Assembly: GCF_001500025.1 (NCBI RefSeq)
Contig: NZ_LQIW01000016.1
Span: 1-64,000, forward strand
Source: Mycobacterium sp. IS-1590
GTDB lineage: Bacteria > Actinomycetota > Actinomycetes > Mycobacteriales > Mycobacteriaceae
Length of the DNA: 64,000 bases
Direction of reading: 5' to 3'
Shown here: positions 50,199-59,589 of the stretch, piece after piece
Layout of the letters: each line of letters opens with the position of its first letter
Position numbering within the stretch: position 1 is the stretch's first letter
Notes under the pieces: generated by a model
Databases searched by the model: none
Told to the model about the DNA's origin: nothing
Seen by the model: only the letters and a program-made list of their open reading frames with translations
Position numbers and translations under genes: made by a program

Positions 50199-52808
50199 AT
50201 GACCGTGACAGCCGAGCGGGGCACGACGGCCGAGGGTGCCGTCCTGCAGCGCGCGGACGGTGTCGAACTGATCGGGGCGATGGCGGGATCCGGTTACCGG
50301 GTCCCGCCCGCCTTGGTCCGTCGCGGCGACGGTCAGACGATTCAGCTCACTCCACTGCTCTTCGCGGTGCTGAGCGAAATCGACGGTGCGCGAAGCGCTT
50401 CCGAGGTTGCTGATGCGGTAACGGAGTCGACGGGGCGGACCGTCAACGAGGAGAACGTCCACCAACTCGTCGACACCAGGTTGCGCCCGCTGGGTTTGAT
50501 GCTGCTTGCCGACGGCGCCGAACCCCAGGTGAAGAAGCGCGCTCCGCTATTGGGTTTACGCCTCAAGCGGACAGTGACCGATCCGGAGCAGACCCGCCGC
50601 CTCACCGATCCGTTCCGGTTCCTGTTCCGCCCCTGGGTGGTCGTTCCGGTTCTGGCGGCGTTCCTGGTTGTGTGCTGGTGGGTGTCCTTCCGCAAGGGGC
50701 TGGCCGCGGCGGCCTATGACGCGTTCGAACGCCCGGGGCTGCTGATCCTCGTGTTCGCAGTGACCGTGCTGTCAGCAGGTTTTCACGAGTTCGGACACGC
50801 AGCGGCGGCCCGGTACGGCGGCGCGACACCCGGTGTCATGGGGTTCGGCCTCTATCTCTTGTGGCCGGCCTTCTACACCGATGTCACCGACTCATACCGC
50901 CTCGGGCGGCGCGGACGACTGCGCACCGACCTCGGCGGGCTTTACTTCAATGCCATTGTCGCGGTGGCCATTACCTGCCTGTGGATATGGCTGAGATATG
51001 ACGCGCTGCTGCTCGTCGTGGCCACGCAGATCATTCAGATGATCCGCCAACTCACCCCGCTGGTTCGATTCGACGGCTACCACGTGCTGGCAGACCTCAC
51101 CGGGGTGCCCGATCTCTACGGCAGGATGAAGCCGACGCTGCTCGGCATGCTGCCGTGGCGGTGGGGGGATCCGCAAGCGCGCCAACTGAAGTGGTGGGCG
51201 CGCATCGTGGTGACCGCCTGGGTGATCGTCGTTGTCCCGCTGGTGCTCGGCATGATCACATTGGCCGTCCTGGCACTGCCCCGGCTGCTCGGTTCGGCGT
51301 GGGCCGCGTTGAACAAGCAGCAGGATGTGCTGACCAACGCGTGGGTCGACGGTGACATGGTGCAGGCGGTCGCGCGCGTACTGGCGATGATCGCGATCGT
51401 GATCCCGATGGCCGGGATGATCTATCTGCTGATCCGGGTTGCCCGGCGAATCGTCACCACCGCCTGGAAGGGCACATCGGGTAAGCCGGCGAAGCGACTG
51501 CTCGCCGGCCTGGCCGGCGCGGCGGCTCTGGCTGGTATCGCGTATGCCTGGTGGCCGCAGGCCGACAACTACCGACCCATCGAGGCGTCCGAGCGCGGCA
51601 CCCTCGGCGATATCGTCTACGCCTTACGTGTCGAGCGATTGGGCGATTCCTCACCGACCGTCCGGGAGGCGCCCAAACCCGTCGCGGTGACGCGTGCTCT
51701 TGCTCCCGGACAACGTGGAGTGATGCCGACACTGTGGGATACTCGCACGGCGCCACCGACGTTCAGAACGCCTCAGCTTGCGGTGATCCTGGTGCCGCGG
51801 CAACCGGTTTCGGCGGCCAACGGCGGCGGATACACCGGGTCCTCGCTCTTTGCCTCCCCGACTGCGCGGGCCGACCAGGGCTGGGTGTTCCCGTTCGACA
51901 AGCCCGTTGCCCCCGAACCCGGTGACGGCAACAATCAGGCCCTGGCCGTGAACACGACCGACAACACCGTCGTGTACGACGCCGCGTTCGCCCTCGTCTG
52001 GGCCACCGACGAGGAATACGCGATGAACGTCAACGAGGCGCACGCGTACGCATCGTGCGAAAACTGCGCGGCGGTGGCGATCGCCTACCAAGTGGTGTTC
52101 GTAATCGACCAGGATGAGTCGAACGACAACGTCGCGGTGCCGCAGAACCTGGCCGGCGCGCTCAACTACGAGTGCGTCAACTGCATGACATACGCGCTGG
52201 CGCGCCAACTGTTCGTCACGCTCGACGAGGATCTGTCGCCCGAGGCCAAGGCGGAACTCGACGAACTGTGGACGGAGATCGCGGCCTACGGCGATCAGAT
52301 CGCGGCCGGTGAGGCGGATCCGAACGAAATCGACGGGAAGCTCGCCGGATACACCGAGCAGATTATGTGGATCGTCGAGCGCGACCAACCCGGCACGTTC
52401 CCCTCCCTCACACAGACCACGGCGCAGCCGACGACCCTGGTCGCCGTCACGACAGCCCCTACGGCCTCGGTGACCTCGGCGCCACCGAGCACGTCGGCCA
52501 CCGCGACGCCCGTGTCGACCGACGCGGCAACACCCTCGGGCACCGCGACCGAGGACCCTACGTCTACGTCGACGTCCGGGGAGACGAGCGAGTCCGCGAC
52601 TCCGACCAATTCGTCGACATCGGAGCCTGCCACCGAAAGCACCGCCGCGACCGAGTCGACGACTACCGACGACACCACCACCGGAACTACGACCGGAACG
52701 ACGACCGGAACGACGTCGGGTGGAACGACCACGGGTGATTCCACATCCGACCCTTCCGGCTCCGACAGCTCCGGTTCGGATGGCTCGGGGTCGGACGGCA
52801 CGTCCTGA
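50199..52808 (+). CDS. Polytopic M50-type zinc metalloprotease with PqqD-like N terminus and CxxC repeats
   Basis: An 869-aa membrane protein. Residues about 10-105 resemble a PqqD-like winged helix (LTPLLFAVLSEIDGARSASEVADAV). TM helices begin near 145. The zinc site is H196-E197-F198-G199-H200 in a TM helix, with D292 in RFDGYHVLADL as third ligand, as in M50B proteases. After about seven TM helices an extracytoplasmic domain (about 455-730) has two matching units: C620-ENC-623 followed by AAVAIAYQVVFV, and C659-VNC-662 followed by MTYALARQLFV. The C terminus (about 740-869) is Thr/Ser-rich. Proteins of this layout are annotated as putative peptide zinc metalloproteases in actinobacteria. 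A PqqD-like domain suggests recognition of a peptide leader, plausibly in the repeat protein upstream. Confidence 0.75.
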   Translation: MTVTAERGTTAEGAVLQRADGVELIGAMAGSGYRVPPALVRRGDGQTIQLTPLLFAVLSEIDGARSASEVADAVTESTGRTVNEENVHQLVDTRLRPLGLMLLADGAEPQVKKRAPLLGLRLKRTVTDPEQTRRLTDPFRFLFRPWVVVPVLAAFLVVCWWVSFRKGLAAAAYDAFERPGLLILVFAVTVLSAGFHEFGHAAAARYGGATPGVMGFGLYLLWPAFYTDVTDSYRLGRRGRLRTDLGGLYFNAIVAVAITCLWIWLRYDALLLVVATQIIQMIRQLTPLVRFDGYHVLADLTGVPDLYGRMKPTLLGMLPWRWGDPQARQLKWWARIVVTAWVIVVVPLVLGMITLAVLALPRLLGSAWAALNKQQDVLTNAWVDGDMVQAVARVLAMIAIVIPMAGMIYLLIRVARRIVTTAWKGTSGKPAKRLLAGLAGAAALAGIAYAWWPQADNYRPIEASERGTLGDIVYALRVERLGDSSPTVREAPKPVAVTRALAPGQRGVMPTLWDTRTAPPTFRTPQLAVILVPRQPVSAANGGGYTGSSLFASPTARADQGWVFPFDKPVAPEPGDGNNQALAVNTTDNTVVYDAAFALVWATDEEYAMNVNEAHAYASCENCAAVAIAYQVVFVIDQDESNDNVAVPQNLAGALNYECVNCMTYALARQLFVTLDEDLSPEAKAELDELWTEIAAYGDQIAAGEADPNEIDGKLAGYTEQIMWIVERDQPGTFPSLTQTTAQPTTLVAVTTAPTASVTSAPPSTSATATPVSTDAATPSGTATEDPTSTSTSGETSESATPTNSSTSEPATESTAATESTTTDDTTTGTTTGTTTGTTSGGTTTGDSTSDPSGSDSSGSDGSGSDGTS

Positions 52809-52811
52809 GGG

Positions 52812-55109
52812 TCAGTCCTCCTTGCGGATCAACCGGCCCAGCGCTTCGCGATCGGGGTTGAGCAGTTCCTCGATCCTGGCCTGGTTCACGTCGGCCACGA
52901 TGATCTCGCCGACCTCCTGGTACACGTCGGTGAAGATGCCGTGCGACTTCATCTTCTCGGTCTGATAGATGTTGTCCTCCGTCGGCGTGACGTAGTACAT
53001 GATCTCGGGCTTGAACCGGTGGATCAGCCACAGGTGCACCACGCTCATCAACCGCTTCTGGCGCAGCTTCTCGGCGAACGTGTTCTGGTCGCGCACCGTC
53101 AGGATGCTGCGGCCGTGCCGGTCCTTGATCGGATCGACGATCACGTTGGCGAGTTTCTCGTCCTCGCCGTCACGTTCGCCGAAGATGCCCAGTTCCAGCA
53201 CGTCTGAGCCCGGCCGAGTCGGACGCAGCTGCACCCGCAGCTTCTCGTCGAGCTGATAGTGCTCACCCCACATCGCCAGCCACTCCTCGAGCAGCTTCTT
53301 CGGCACCTCGGTCTGCACCAGATGCTGATGCTGGGTCGATCCCTTGCCCATCGCCTTGGTGGTTGCCAGGCGGCCCGACGACGCGGCCAGCGCGGCATCG
53401 CTGCGTGGCCCGCCGACGAGCGTCTGCGGTGTGCGATAAGGCGATTCGACCAGACGCATCTTGCGCTGCAGCCGTGCCAGCGCGAGCATGCCGTCCTGGC
53501 GCAACGCGGTGGCGAACTCCTCGGACGCGACGCCGTCGACCTGATGGCCGCCGTAGGTGATGAAGTTGAAGACGAACCCCATCTTCCCGAGTTCCTCGGG
53601 GAAGGCCCGCATCTCGTCGTCGGTCATGCCGGTGGTGTCCCAGTTGAAGGAGGGCGACAGGTTGTAGGCCAACATCTTGTCGGGGAACTCGGCGTGGATC
53701 GCCTCGGCGAATTCACGCGCGTCGGCGAGATCGGCGGTCTTGGTCTCCATCCACAGAATGTCGGCGAACGGTGCGGCGGCAAGCGATTTCGTGATCGCGT
53801 AGGGGATTCCGCCGCGCACCTGATAGTAGCCCTCCGGCGTCTTGGCCAGCTCGCAGTCCCAGCCGACGGCCGCCCCGATCTCCCTGGCCTTCTCACGCGC
53901 GGTGTAGAGCGGGGCGCGCTCGGCGAATGCACGCCAGTCCGCGACGCTCATGTCGAGTTGTTCGCCCTCGCTCTCGCGGAACTCGAGCAGCTCGGCGACC
54001 GCCTCACCGTAGGTCATCAGGCCGGCGTCGAGCTGCCAGGCGTCGACGGCCTTCGATTCCACCCGGTCGAAGATCGCGTCGATCTCGCCGTCGGGGCGGT
54101 CCTGGTACTCCGACGCGGCCTCGGCCACCGCGTCCCCGATCCCGTGGTGGTCGAGCCAAGCGTTGGCGGTGGCGTACTCACCTTCGGGCAGCGCGTAGAG
54201 CAGATGGCCGTTGAGTTCGGTGACGCCCGCCTCGTAGAAGCGCCGCATCATCGCGAGGTAGCACGACTTGTAGGACGGCACCTTGAGGTTCGTCACGCCG
54301 AGCAGGAACGGTTGGTCGCGCTCGTCGGCGCGGCTGTCGATCAGGTTGGCCGCCTCGGCGTCGGTGCGGGCCACGATGATGCCGGGCACCCGCATGATGT
54401 CGAGCTGGAAGCGGGCGGTGTTGAGCCGTTTGATCTGTTCGTCGGACGGCACCAGCACCTTGCCGCCCTGATGGCCGCACTTCTTCGTGCCCGGCCGCTG
54501 GTCCTCGATGTGGTATCCGGGCACGCCGGCCTCCACGAACCGGCGAATCAGGTTGCGCACGTGCGGATCCCCGCCGTGGCCGGTGTCGGCGTCGGCGATG
54601 ATGAAGGGGCGGTAGTCGACGGCTTGTGTCGCATTGCGCTGCTCTTCGGTCATCTGCAGTCGCAGGTACTGCTGGTTGCGGTCGGCGGTGAGCAGCGCCC
54701 GGACCAGGCCCGCGGCCTCCTCGGGCACCTGGCTGAGCGGGTAGCTGGCCAGGTCGGGTCCGGGGTCTTCGGTGGTCGACCCCTTGGCCGACGTCGCCCA
54801 GCCGCCGAGGTAGATGCCCTCGATGCCCATCCGCTTCATCGTCACAGCCTGGCCCGGTGAGTACGGGCCGAAGGTGGTGATGCTCTTCTTCTGCGCGAAC
54901 AGTTCGCGCAGGCGCTCGTAGAACGCCGTGGCGGCCTCGCGCGCCACGATGTAGTCCGAGGGGATCGTGCCGCGCTGTTCGGCGACCTGACGAGCCGAGT
55001 AGAGGCGGATGATCCCGTCGAACCTCGGGCTGTCGAAGTACCGCTGCGTGGCAGCGACCTCCTGGTCGAACGGGGTCGAAGGCGCGGCGTCCGTTTCGAT
55101 GATGGCCAT
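52812..55109 (-). CDS. aceA: Isocitrate lyase, long form (AceA/ICL2 type)
   Basis: A 765-aa isocitrate lyase, which splits isocitrate to glyoxylate and succinate for growth on fatty acids and acetate. The catalytic signature [13 protein letters not shown] is present, with the early TIM-barrel segments [14 protein letters not shown] and [12 protein letters not shown]. Compared with ICL1 (about 428 aa) it has a long central insertion and C-terminal extension, as in mycobacterial ICL2. In M. tuberculosis H37Rv this gene is split into aceAa/aceAb; here it is a single complete frame. Its stop lies 3 bases from the M50 gene stop (convergent). Confidence 0.92.
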   Translation of the reverse strand: MAIIETDAAPSTPFDQEVAATQRYFDSPRFDGIIRLYSARQVAEQRGTIPSDYIVAREAATAFYERLRELFAQKKSITTFGPYSPGQAVTMKRMGIEGIYLGGWATSAKGSTTEDPGPDLASYPLSQVPEEAAGLVRALLTADRNQQYLRLQMTEEQRNATQAVDYRPFIIADADTGHGGDPHVRNLIRRFVEAGVPGYHIEDQRPGTKKCGHQGGKVLVPSDEQIKRLNTARFQLDIMRVPGIIVARTDAEAANLIDSRADERDQPFLLGVTNLKVPSYKSCYLAMMRRFYEAGVTELNGHLLYALPEGEYATANAWLDHHGIGDAVAEAASEYQDRPDGEIDAIFDRVESKAVDAWQLDAGLMTYGEAVAELLEFRESEGEQLDMSVADWRAFAERAPLYTAREKAREIGAAVGWDCELAKTPEGYYQVRGGIPYAITKSLAAAPFADILWMETKTADLADAREFAEAIHAEFPDKMLAYNLSPSFNWDTTGMTDDEMRAFPEELGKMGFVFNFITYGGHQVDGVASEEFATALRQDGMLALARLQRKMRLVESPYRTPQTLVGGPRSDAALAASSGRLATTKAMGKGSTQHQHLVQTEVPKKLLEEWLAMWGEHYQLDEKLRVQLRPTRPGSDVLELGIFGERDGEDEKLANVIVDPIKDRHGRSILTVRDQNTFAEKLRQKRLMSVVHLWLIHRFKPEIMYYVTPTEDNIYQTEKMKSHGIFTDVYQEVGEIIVADVNQARIEELLNPDREALGRLIRKED

Positions 55110-55166
55110 GTCCCCACAGTACGACTCGACCTTGCCGGGAATGGCGTTATCAGCAGGGTGGCGCCG

Positions 55167-56375
55167 TCAGGTCGACGCCTCGAAAGTGGCGACGACATGC
55201 TCGGCGATCGCCAGCGCCGAGGTTGCCGCCGGTGACGGCGCATTGCGGAGCACCACGATGCGACCGCGGACGCTGATCCGGAAGTCGTCGACCAGGGCAC
55301 CGTCGGGGTCGATGGCCTGGGCGCGCACGCCGGCGATGCCGGGCACCACGTCCTCGTTGCGCAACGACGGTACGTAGGCCTTCGCGGCGGTGACGAATCG
55401 CCGCCGCGACAGCGACCCGGAGACCTCCCGCACCCCCGTGCGCCAGTGTCGGCGGGCGAACCGCCAGAAGGCGGGCGCCGACGCCATCCCACCCAGATCG
55501 CGCAGCGACACCGTGCCCCAGGTGTAACCCTCACGCGCCAGCGCCAGCACCGCGTTGGGACCGATGAGCACCTCACCGTCCACGCGTGGGGTGAGGTGGA
55601 CACCCAAAAACGGATAGCGCGGGTCGGGCACCGGATAGACCAGACCGTTGACGAGATCGCGTCGGTGCGGTTTCAGCGCGTAGTACTCACCCCGGAACGG
55701 CATGATCACCGGCTCGGGGCCGTCACCGGCCATCTGGGCGAGCCGGTCGCTCTGTAGGCCACCGCACACGACTGTCCGGTCGAATCGGAGCTGGTCGTCG
55801 CTTCCTTCCGTTCGGGCGCTGACCACCACGTCGCTATCGCCCGCCCGCAAGCCCGTCACCTCGTGTCCGAGAAGGACTTTCGCACCGCCCGCCATGGCAT
55901 CGGCGGCAAGCTCACTGGTCACCTGCGCGTAGTCGACGATCGAGGTCGACGGAGAGTGCAGCGCGGCGAGACCCCCCACGTTGGGTTCGAGTTCGTGCAG
56001 TTCCTCCGCCCCGATGACGCGCACCCCGGGCACGCCGTTCGCCAGCGCCCGCTGCTCGATGTCGGCGAGCCTGGCCTTCTCCTCGTCGGTGAGCGCGACC
56101 AGGACCTTGCCGCAAGCGATCCGGCGGATCCCGCGCTCGGCGCAGAACTCTTCGAGCAGGCTCACCCCGCGTCGACAGAGCACGGCCTTCTGCGAGCCGG
56201 GTTGGTAGTACAGGCCCGCGTGCACGACTCCGCTGTTTCGGCCGGTCTGATGTGACGCGAGGCGGTCCTCCTTCTCGAAGAGGGTGACGTCGGAGTCGGG
56301 ACGACGCCGCACGATCTCGCGGGCCACCGCGACACCGAGGATGCCGCCGCCGACCACTGCGACCCGTTCGGTCAT
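55167..56375 (-). CDS. lhgO: L-2-hydroxyglutarate oxidase (LhgO)
   Basis: A 402-aa FAD-dependent oxidase of the DAO family that converts L-2-hydroxyglutarate to 2-oxoglutarate. The dinucleotide motif VAVVGGGILGVAVAREIVRR starts right at the N terminus. Other family segments are SHQTGRNSGVVHAGLYYQPGS, PFRGEYYALKP and PFLGVHLTPRVDGEVLIGPNAV. The size and all these blocks fit LhgO/YgaF. The start is the ATG at 56375, where the nucleotide-binding strand begins. It is co-directional with the isocitrate lyase. Confidence 0.85.
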   Translation of the reverse strand: MTERVAVVGGGILGVAVAREIVRRRPDSDVTLFEKEDRLASHQTGRNSGVVHAGLYYQPGSQKAVLCRRGVSLLEEFCAERGIRRIACGKVLVALTDEEKARLADIEQRALANGVPGVRVIGAEELHELEPNVGGLAALHSPSTSIVDYAQVTSELAADAMAGGAKVLLGHEVTGLRAGDSDVVVSARTEGSDDQLRFDRTVVCGGLQSDRLAQMAGDGPEPVIMPFRGEYYALKPHRRDLVNGLVYPVPDPRYPFLGVHLTPRVDGEVLIGPNAVLALAREGYTWGTVSLRDLGGMASAPAFWRFARRHWRTGVREVSGSLSRRRFVTAAKAYVPSLRNEDVVPGIAGVRAQAIDPDGALVDDFRISVRGRIVVLRNAPSPAATSALAIAEHVVATFEAST

Positions 56376-56533
56376 CGCCGGACGCTGCAAGACGGGGAGG
56401 TAATCACTGTTCGGTTACGGTACTGCATCTCATTGACGCTGAGCCAGGCGCGAATTGGCGTCACGAGCAAACGACGCGTAGAAGTGATTACAGCGCCACC
56501 GGTGTGCGCGCAGACGAGAAAGAGCAGCAAACC

Positions 56534-57076
56534 ATGAGACGCATCTACGCCTTGGTGATCGGTGTCGCCCTGATGGTGACCCTCCCTGGGGTGGCGGTCG
56601 CCGCACCATCCTCGCGATCCGCGGTCAATCAGCAGGCGGTTGACCTCGTCATCGCGCGCGGTCTGGCGCAGCGCGGTGTTCCCTTCTCCTACGGCGGGGG
56701 AGACGCGAACGGGCCGACGAAGGGCAGCGGCACGGCCGAGAACGTCGCCGGGCTCGATCCGCAAGGCCATATCGTCGGCTTGAATCCGGCGATCAGCACC
56801 GTCGGTTTCGACGCTTCGGGCCTCATGGTCTATTCGTTCGCCGGTATCGGGGTCAAGCTGCCGCGTTCCTCTGGCGCGCAGTACAACGTCGGGCAGAAGG
56901 TGTTGCCGTCCGAGGCGTTGCCCGGTGACATGATCTTCTACGGACCCAACGGGACTCAGAGCGTCGCACTTTTCCTGGGCAACGGTCAGATGCTGGAGGC
57001 CACCGAGTCGGGCGTCGCGGTGTCGGCGGTGCGGACCAACAACATGGCACCGTACCTGGTCCGCATCATCAAATAG
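56534..57076 (+). CDS. ripD: RipD-like NlpC/P60 pseudo-enzyme
   Basis: A 180-aa exported protein. The signal peptide (residues 1-27, cleavage near AVAAA) is followed by an NlpC/P60 fold: VDLVIARGLAQRGVPFSYGGG, GFDASGLMVYSF, KLPRSSGAQYNVGQKVLP and GTQSVALFLGNGQMLEA. The catalytic Cys of DCSGL is Ala (DASGL) and the catalytic His is Ser (TQSVALF), the same changes I remember in M. tuberculosis RipD, which binds but does not cleave peptidoglycan. The PVQQAP-type C-terminal repeats of M. tuberculosis RipD are absent. The ATG at 56534 gives the best signal peptide. Confidence 0.85.
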   Translation: MRRIYALVIGVALMVTLPGVAVAAPSSRSAVNQQAVDLVIARGLAQRGVPFSYGGGDANGPTKGSGTAENVAGLDPQGHIVGLNPAISTVGFDASGLMVYSFAGIGVKLPRSSGAQYNVGQKVLPSEALPGDMIFYGPNGTQSVALFLGNGQMLEATESGVAVSAVRTNNMAPYLVRIIK

Positions 57077-57389
57077 GCCGACCGGCGTCACTCGGGCTCC
57101 GCACCACCTCCACAAGCACATCGCCGATGAGTAGCCGGGTACCGGGCTTGGTCGGGATCTCCCCGGCGTCCACGGTGACGTTGCGCCGGGTCTGGGCCTG
57201 GTCGAACGCGTAGCCCAGCTCGGCGGCCGCGCGGTCCAGCAGTTCGTGCGATTGGACGGTGAGGTGGCGATCCCGGGTGCCGTGGTAGCGGTCGCCGACC
57301 AGGCCGGTTCGCGCCTCGGCCACCACCTCCCCGACGGAGCGCATCGGCAGCCGGCTCCCCGGTGCGATGTTGAGCGCGGTGACGTGCAC
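57069..57389 (-). pseudogene. C-terminally truncated MOSC-domain protein
   Basis: A 106-residue frame from a GTG (57389) that follows a MOSC domain from its start: LPMRSVGEVVAEARTGLVGDRYHG, LTVQSHELLDRAAAELG, RRNVTVDAGEIPTKPG and LLIGDVLVEVVRS. It then stops, where family members continue with the PC-containing molybdopterin-cysteine loop and about 40 more residues. The end overlaps the 3' end of ripD by 8 bases. The missing cysteine loop suggests a non-functional remnant, though a shortened binding protein cannot be excluded. An intact MOSC gene lies at 62383-63051. Confidence 0.6.
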
Positions 57390-57435
57390 CGCCGAAGTGT
57401 ATGTGCGGTGCGACGATGGCTGATAAAGAGGACTG

Positions 57436-58620
57436 ATGACGTCGACATTGGAAGCCGCCGAGGGGATCGCCGGGCGGGCGCGCGCCCTGCGCGAGATCGT
57501 GCAGGCCGAAGCCGGTGAGTCGGAGCGACTGCGCACGCTCAGCCCTGCCGTCGTCGAAGCGATGTGGGACACCGGGCTGATGACGGCGTTCAATCCGGTT
57601 CCCGCCGGTGGCCGCGAACCGTCGTTCGCCGAGATGATCGAGACGTGGATCGAAATGGCCTGGCAAGACGGCTCTTTCGGGTGGGTCGGCATCGCCAACC
57701 TGCCGTCGTCGTTCGCCGCTGCCGCGTACCTGCCGGATGCCGGGTTCGCCGAGGTTTTCACCGAGCACGGCAACCGGGTCACGATGGGCGGGCAGTTCTT
57801 CCCGAACGGTCAGGGCGTCGCCGTACCCGGTGGCTACCGGCTGACCGGGTCGTGGAGCTTCGGTTCGGGGATCGGGCACGCGCAGTATGTCGCGGCGGGC
57901 TTCCTGCCGATGGACGGGACCGAGATGCGCTGGGTCAGCGAAGGTGTACCCGACATGCAGATCGCCATCCTGCCGCGTGAACAGGTCAGCTTCAACGACG
58001 GTTGGCATGTGCAGGGCCTCAAGGGGACGGGCTCATACGACTACAGCGTCGAGGACGTGTTCGTGCCCGCCGAGCGCACGTTCGCCTTGTTCACCCGTGA
58101 GCCGATGCGTGGATCCTCACCCGCGACGCGGATGGGCATGATGCCCGTCACCGCCGCCGGGCACGCGTCGTGGGCGCTGGGCGTCGCCAAGAGCATGCTC
58201 GACGACGTCGAAGAGCTGGCCGCCACGAAGTTCCGCATGAGTGACATGGCGTCGCTGGCCAGTCGGCCGACGTTCCAGAAGGGGCTCGCCCACCACGTGG
58301 CCGCGTGGCGGGCGGCGCGGCTGCTGGTGCTCGATGCGTTCGCCACGGCAGAAGCCCGTGTAGGCGCGGGGGAGGACCTCACCCCGGTACTGCGCGCGGA
58401 TATGAGGGTAGCCGCGGTGTACGCCACCGACGTGGCTCGTCAGTGCGCGGAATGGGCGCATCTGGTCGCCGGCACCAGTTCGATTCGCGAGGGCAGCCGG
58501 CTGGAACGTGGTTTCCGCGACATGTACACCGGCACCCAGCACGCGTTCATCAGCGAGAAGGTGGCGATGGACGCGGCTCAGGTCTGGCTGGGCATCATCG
58601 ACGACCAGTTCGGCCTCTGA
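57436..58620 (+). CDS. Acyl-CoA dehydrogenase-fold flavin monooxygenase (HsaA/HpaH-like)
   Basis: A 394-aa protein with the acyl-CoA dehydrogenase fold as used in two-component flavin hydroxylases. It has LSPAVVEAMWDTGLMTAFNPV, DGSFGWVGIANLPSSFAAAA, GGYRLTGSWSFGSGIGHAQYVAAGF and VKGTGSYDY-like LKGTGSYDYSVEDVFVP, and ends with MYTGTQHAFISEKVAMDAAQVW. It lacks the catalytic Glu context of true dehydrogenases. Relatives hydroxylate phenols or thioethers with FMNH2 from a separate reductase; none is adjacent. AAAGAGGA lies 6 bases before the ATG. It ends directly against the convergent dehalogenase-like gene. Confidence 0.75.
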   Translation: MTSTLEAAEGIAGRARALREIVQAEAGESERLRTLSPAVVEAMWDTGLMTAFNPVPAGGREPSFAEMIETWIEMAWQDGSFGWVGIANLPSSFAAAAYLPDAGFAEVFTEHGNRVTMGGQFFPNGQGVAVPGGYRLTGSWSFGSGIGHAQYVAAGFLPMDGTEMRWVSEGVPDMQIAILPREQVSFNDGWHVQGLKGTGSYDYSVEDVFVPAERTFALFTREPMRGSSPATRMGMMPVTAAGHASWALGVAKSMLDDVEELAATKFRMSDMASLASRPTFQKGLAHHVAAWRAARLLVLDAFATAEARVGAGEDLTPVLRADMRVAAVYATDVARQCAEWAHLVAGTSSIREGSRLERGFRDMYTGTQHAFISEKVAMDAAQVWLGIIDDQFGL

Positions 58621-59589
58621 TCACCCGGTGCGAGAGACGAATTCGGCGATGATGCGGCCGAGTTCGTCACCCCGCTGCTCCTGAACGAAGTGGCCCGCAC
58701 CGGTGATCGTCGTATGGCGTTGACCGTGCGCGCCGGGAATGTGGTCGGCGAAGACCGTGTCCCAACCGCGCGTCGCCGGATCCCCATCGGAGTACGCCGT
58801 GAGGAACGGCCGCCGCCAATCGCCGAGCGCGGCCATGGTCTCGCGGCCGATGACCGCTCCAGGGTCGTTGCGTGTCAACGGAATCAATGCGGTCATCTGG
58901 CGCAGGCCCGCGGTGAACGAGCGGTCGGGGAAGGGGGCGTCGTAGGCGGCTCGCACCTCCGGACTCAACGGTCCGGCCACCGCGTCGAGGAAGACGCTGG
59001 GGACGAGTTCGGGCGATCGTTGGTAGTACGCCACGTAGTCGAGGAGGGTCTCCTGGTGGATCACCTGATTGTCGCCGACGGCGTGGTGCGGCCATTCGAG
59101 TCTGCCCGCCAGGCCGGGGTCGCAGGTGTGCAGGATCGTGTTGGTGGCGACGACGCGGGCGAAACGGTCGGGCTCGCGTGCGAGCACGCTGAGCCCGATG
59201 GGTCCGCCCCAGTCCTGTACGACCAGCGTGATATCGGTCAGGTCCAGCCGGGTGAGCGCGCTGTGCACCCAGTCGATGTGGCGCTCGAAGGTGTAGGCCG
59301 TCGGGTCGGTGGGCTTGTCCGACCGGCCGTAGCCGATGTTGTCGGGTGCGATCACGCGCAGGCCCGCCCCGCACAGCGCGCCGATGACGTGGCGGTACAG
59401 GTAGGACCAGGTCGGCTGTCCGTGCAGCAGCACGACGACGGGCGCGTCGGACGGTCCCGCATCGACGTAATGCATTCGCAGCGGGCCGATTCCGCGTGTC
59501 TGCACGTCGACATAGGCGGGGGCGAACGGGTAGCCGGGTAGCGCGGCGAAACGGTCGTCGGGTGTGCGCAGGACACCCATCTCGATCAC
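58621..59589 (-). CDS. Haloalkane dehalogenase-like alpha/beta hydrolase
   Basis: A 322-aa hydrolase close to mycobacterial haloalkane dehalogenases (Rv2296/DhmA type). The nucleophile is Asp in VVQDWGGPIGL, whose Trp is the first halide-stabilising residue. The oxyanion region is LLHGQPTWSYLYR. The acid lies in YSDGDPATRGW and the catalytic His in GAGHFVQEQRG. The second halide-stabilising residue, usually Asn or Glu after HG, is Gln here. Activity could be dehalogenation or general ester/epoxide hydrolysis. Its ATG overlaps the end of the acyl-CoA ligase gene by 4 bases, so the ligase and hydrolase are coupled. Confidence 0.78.
   Translation of the reverse strand: MIEMGVLRTPDDRFAALPGYPFAPAYVDVQTRGIGPLRMHYVDAGPSDAPVVVLLHGQPTWSYLYRHVIGALCGAGLRVIAPDNIGYGRSDKPTDPTAYTFERHIDWVHSALTRLDLTDITLVVQDWGGPIGLSVLAREPDRFARVVATNTILHTCDPGLAGRLEWPHHAVGDNQVIHQETLLDYVAYYQRSPELVPSVFLDAVAGPLSPEVRAAYDAPFPDRSFTAGLRQMTALIPLTRNDPGAVIGRETMAALGDWRRPFLTAYSDGDPATRGWDTVFADHIPGAHGQRHTTITGAGHFVQEQRGDELGRIIAEFVSRTG

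Noticed and set aside
53259..54860. A 533-codon plus-strand frame opposite the isocitrate lyase
   Set aside because: Antisense shadow of aceA; Arg/Gly/Val-biased translation without motifs.
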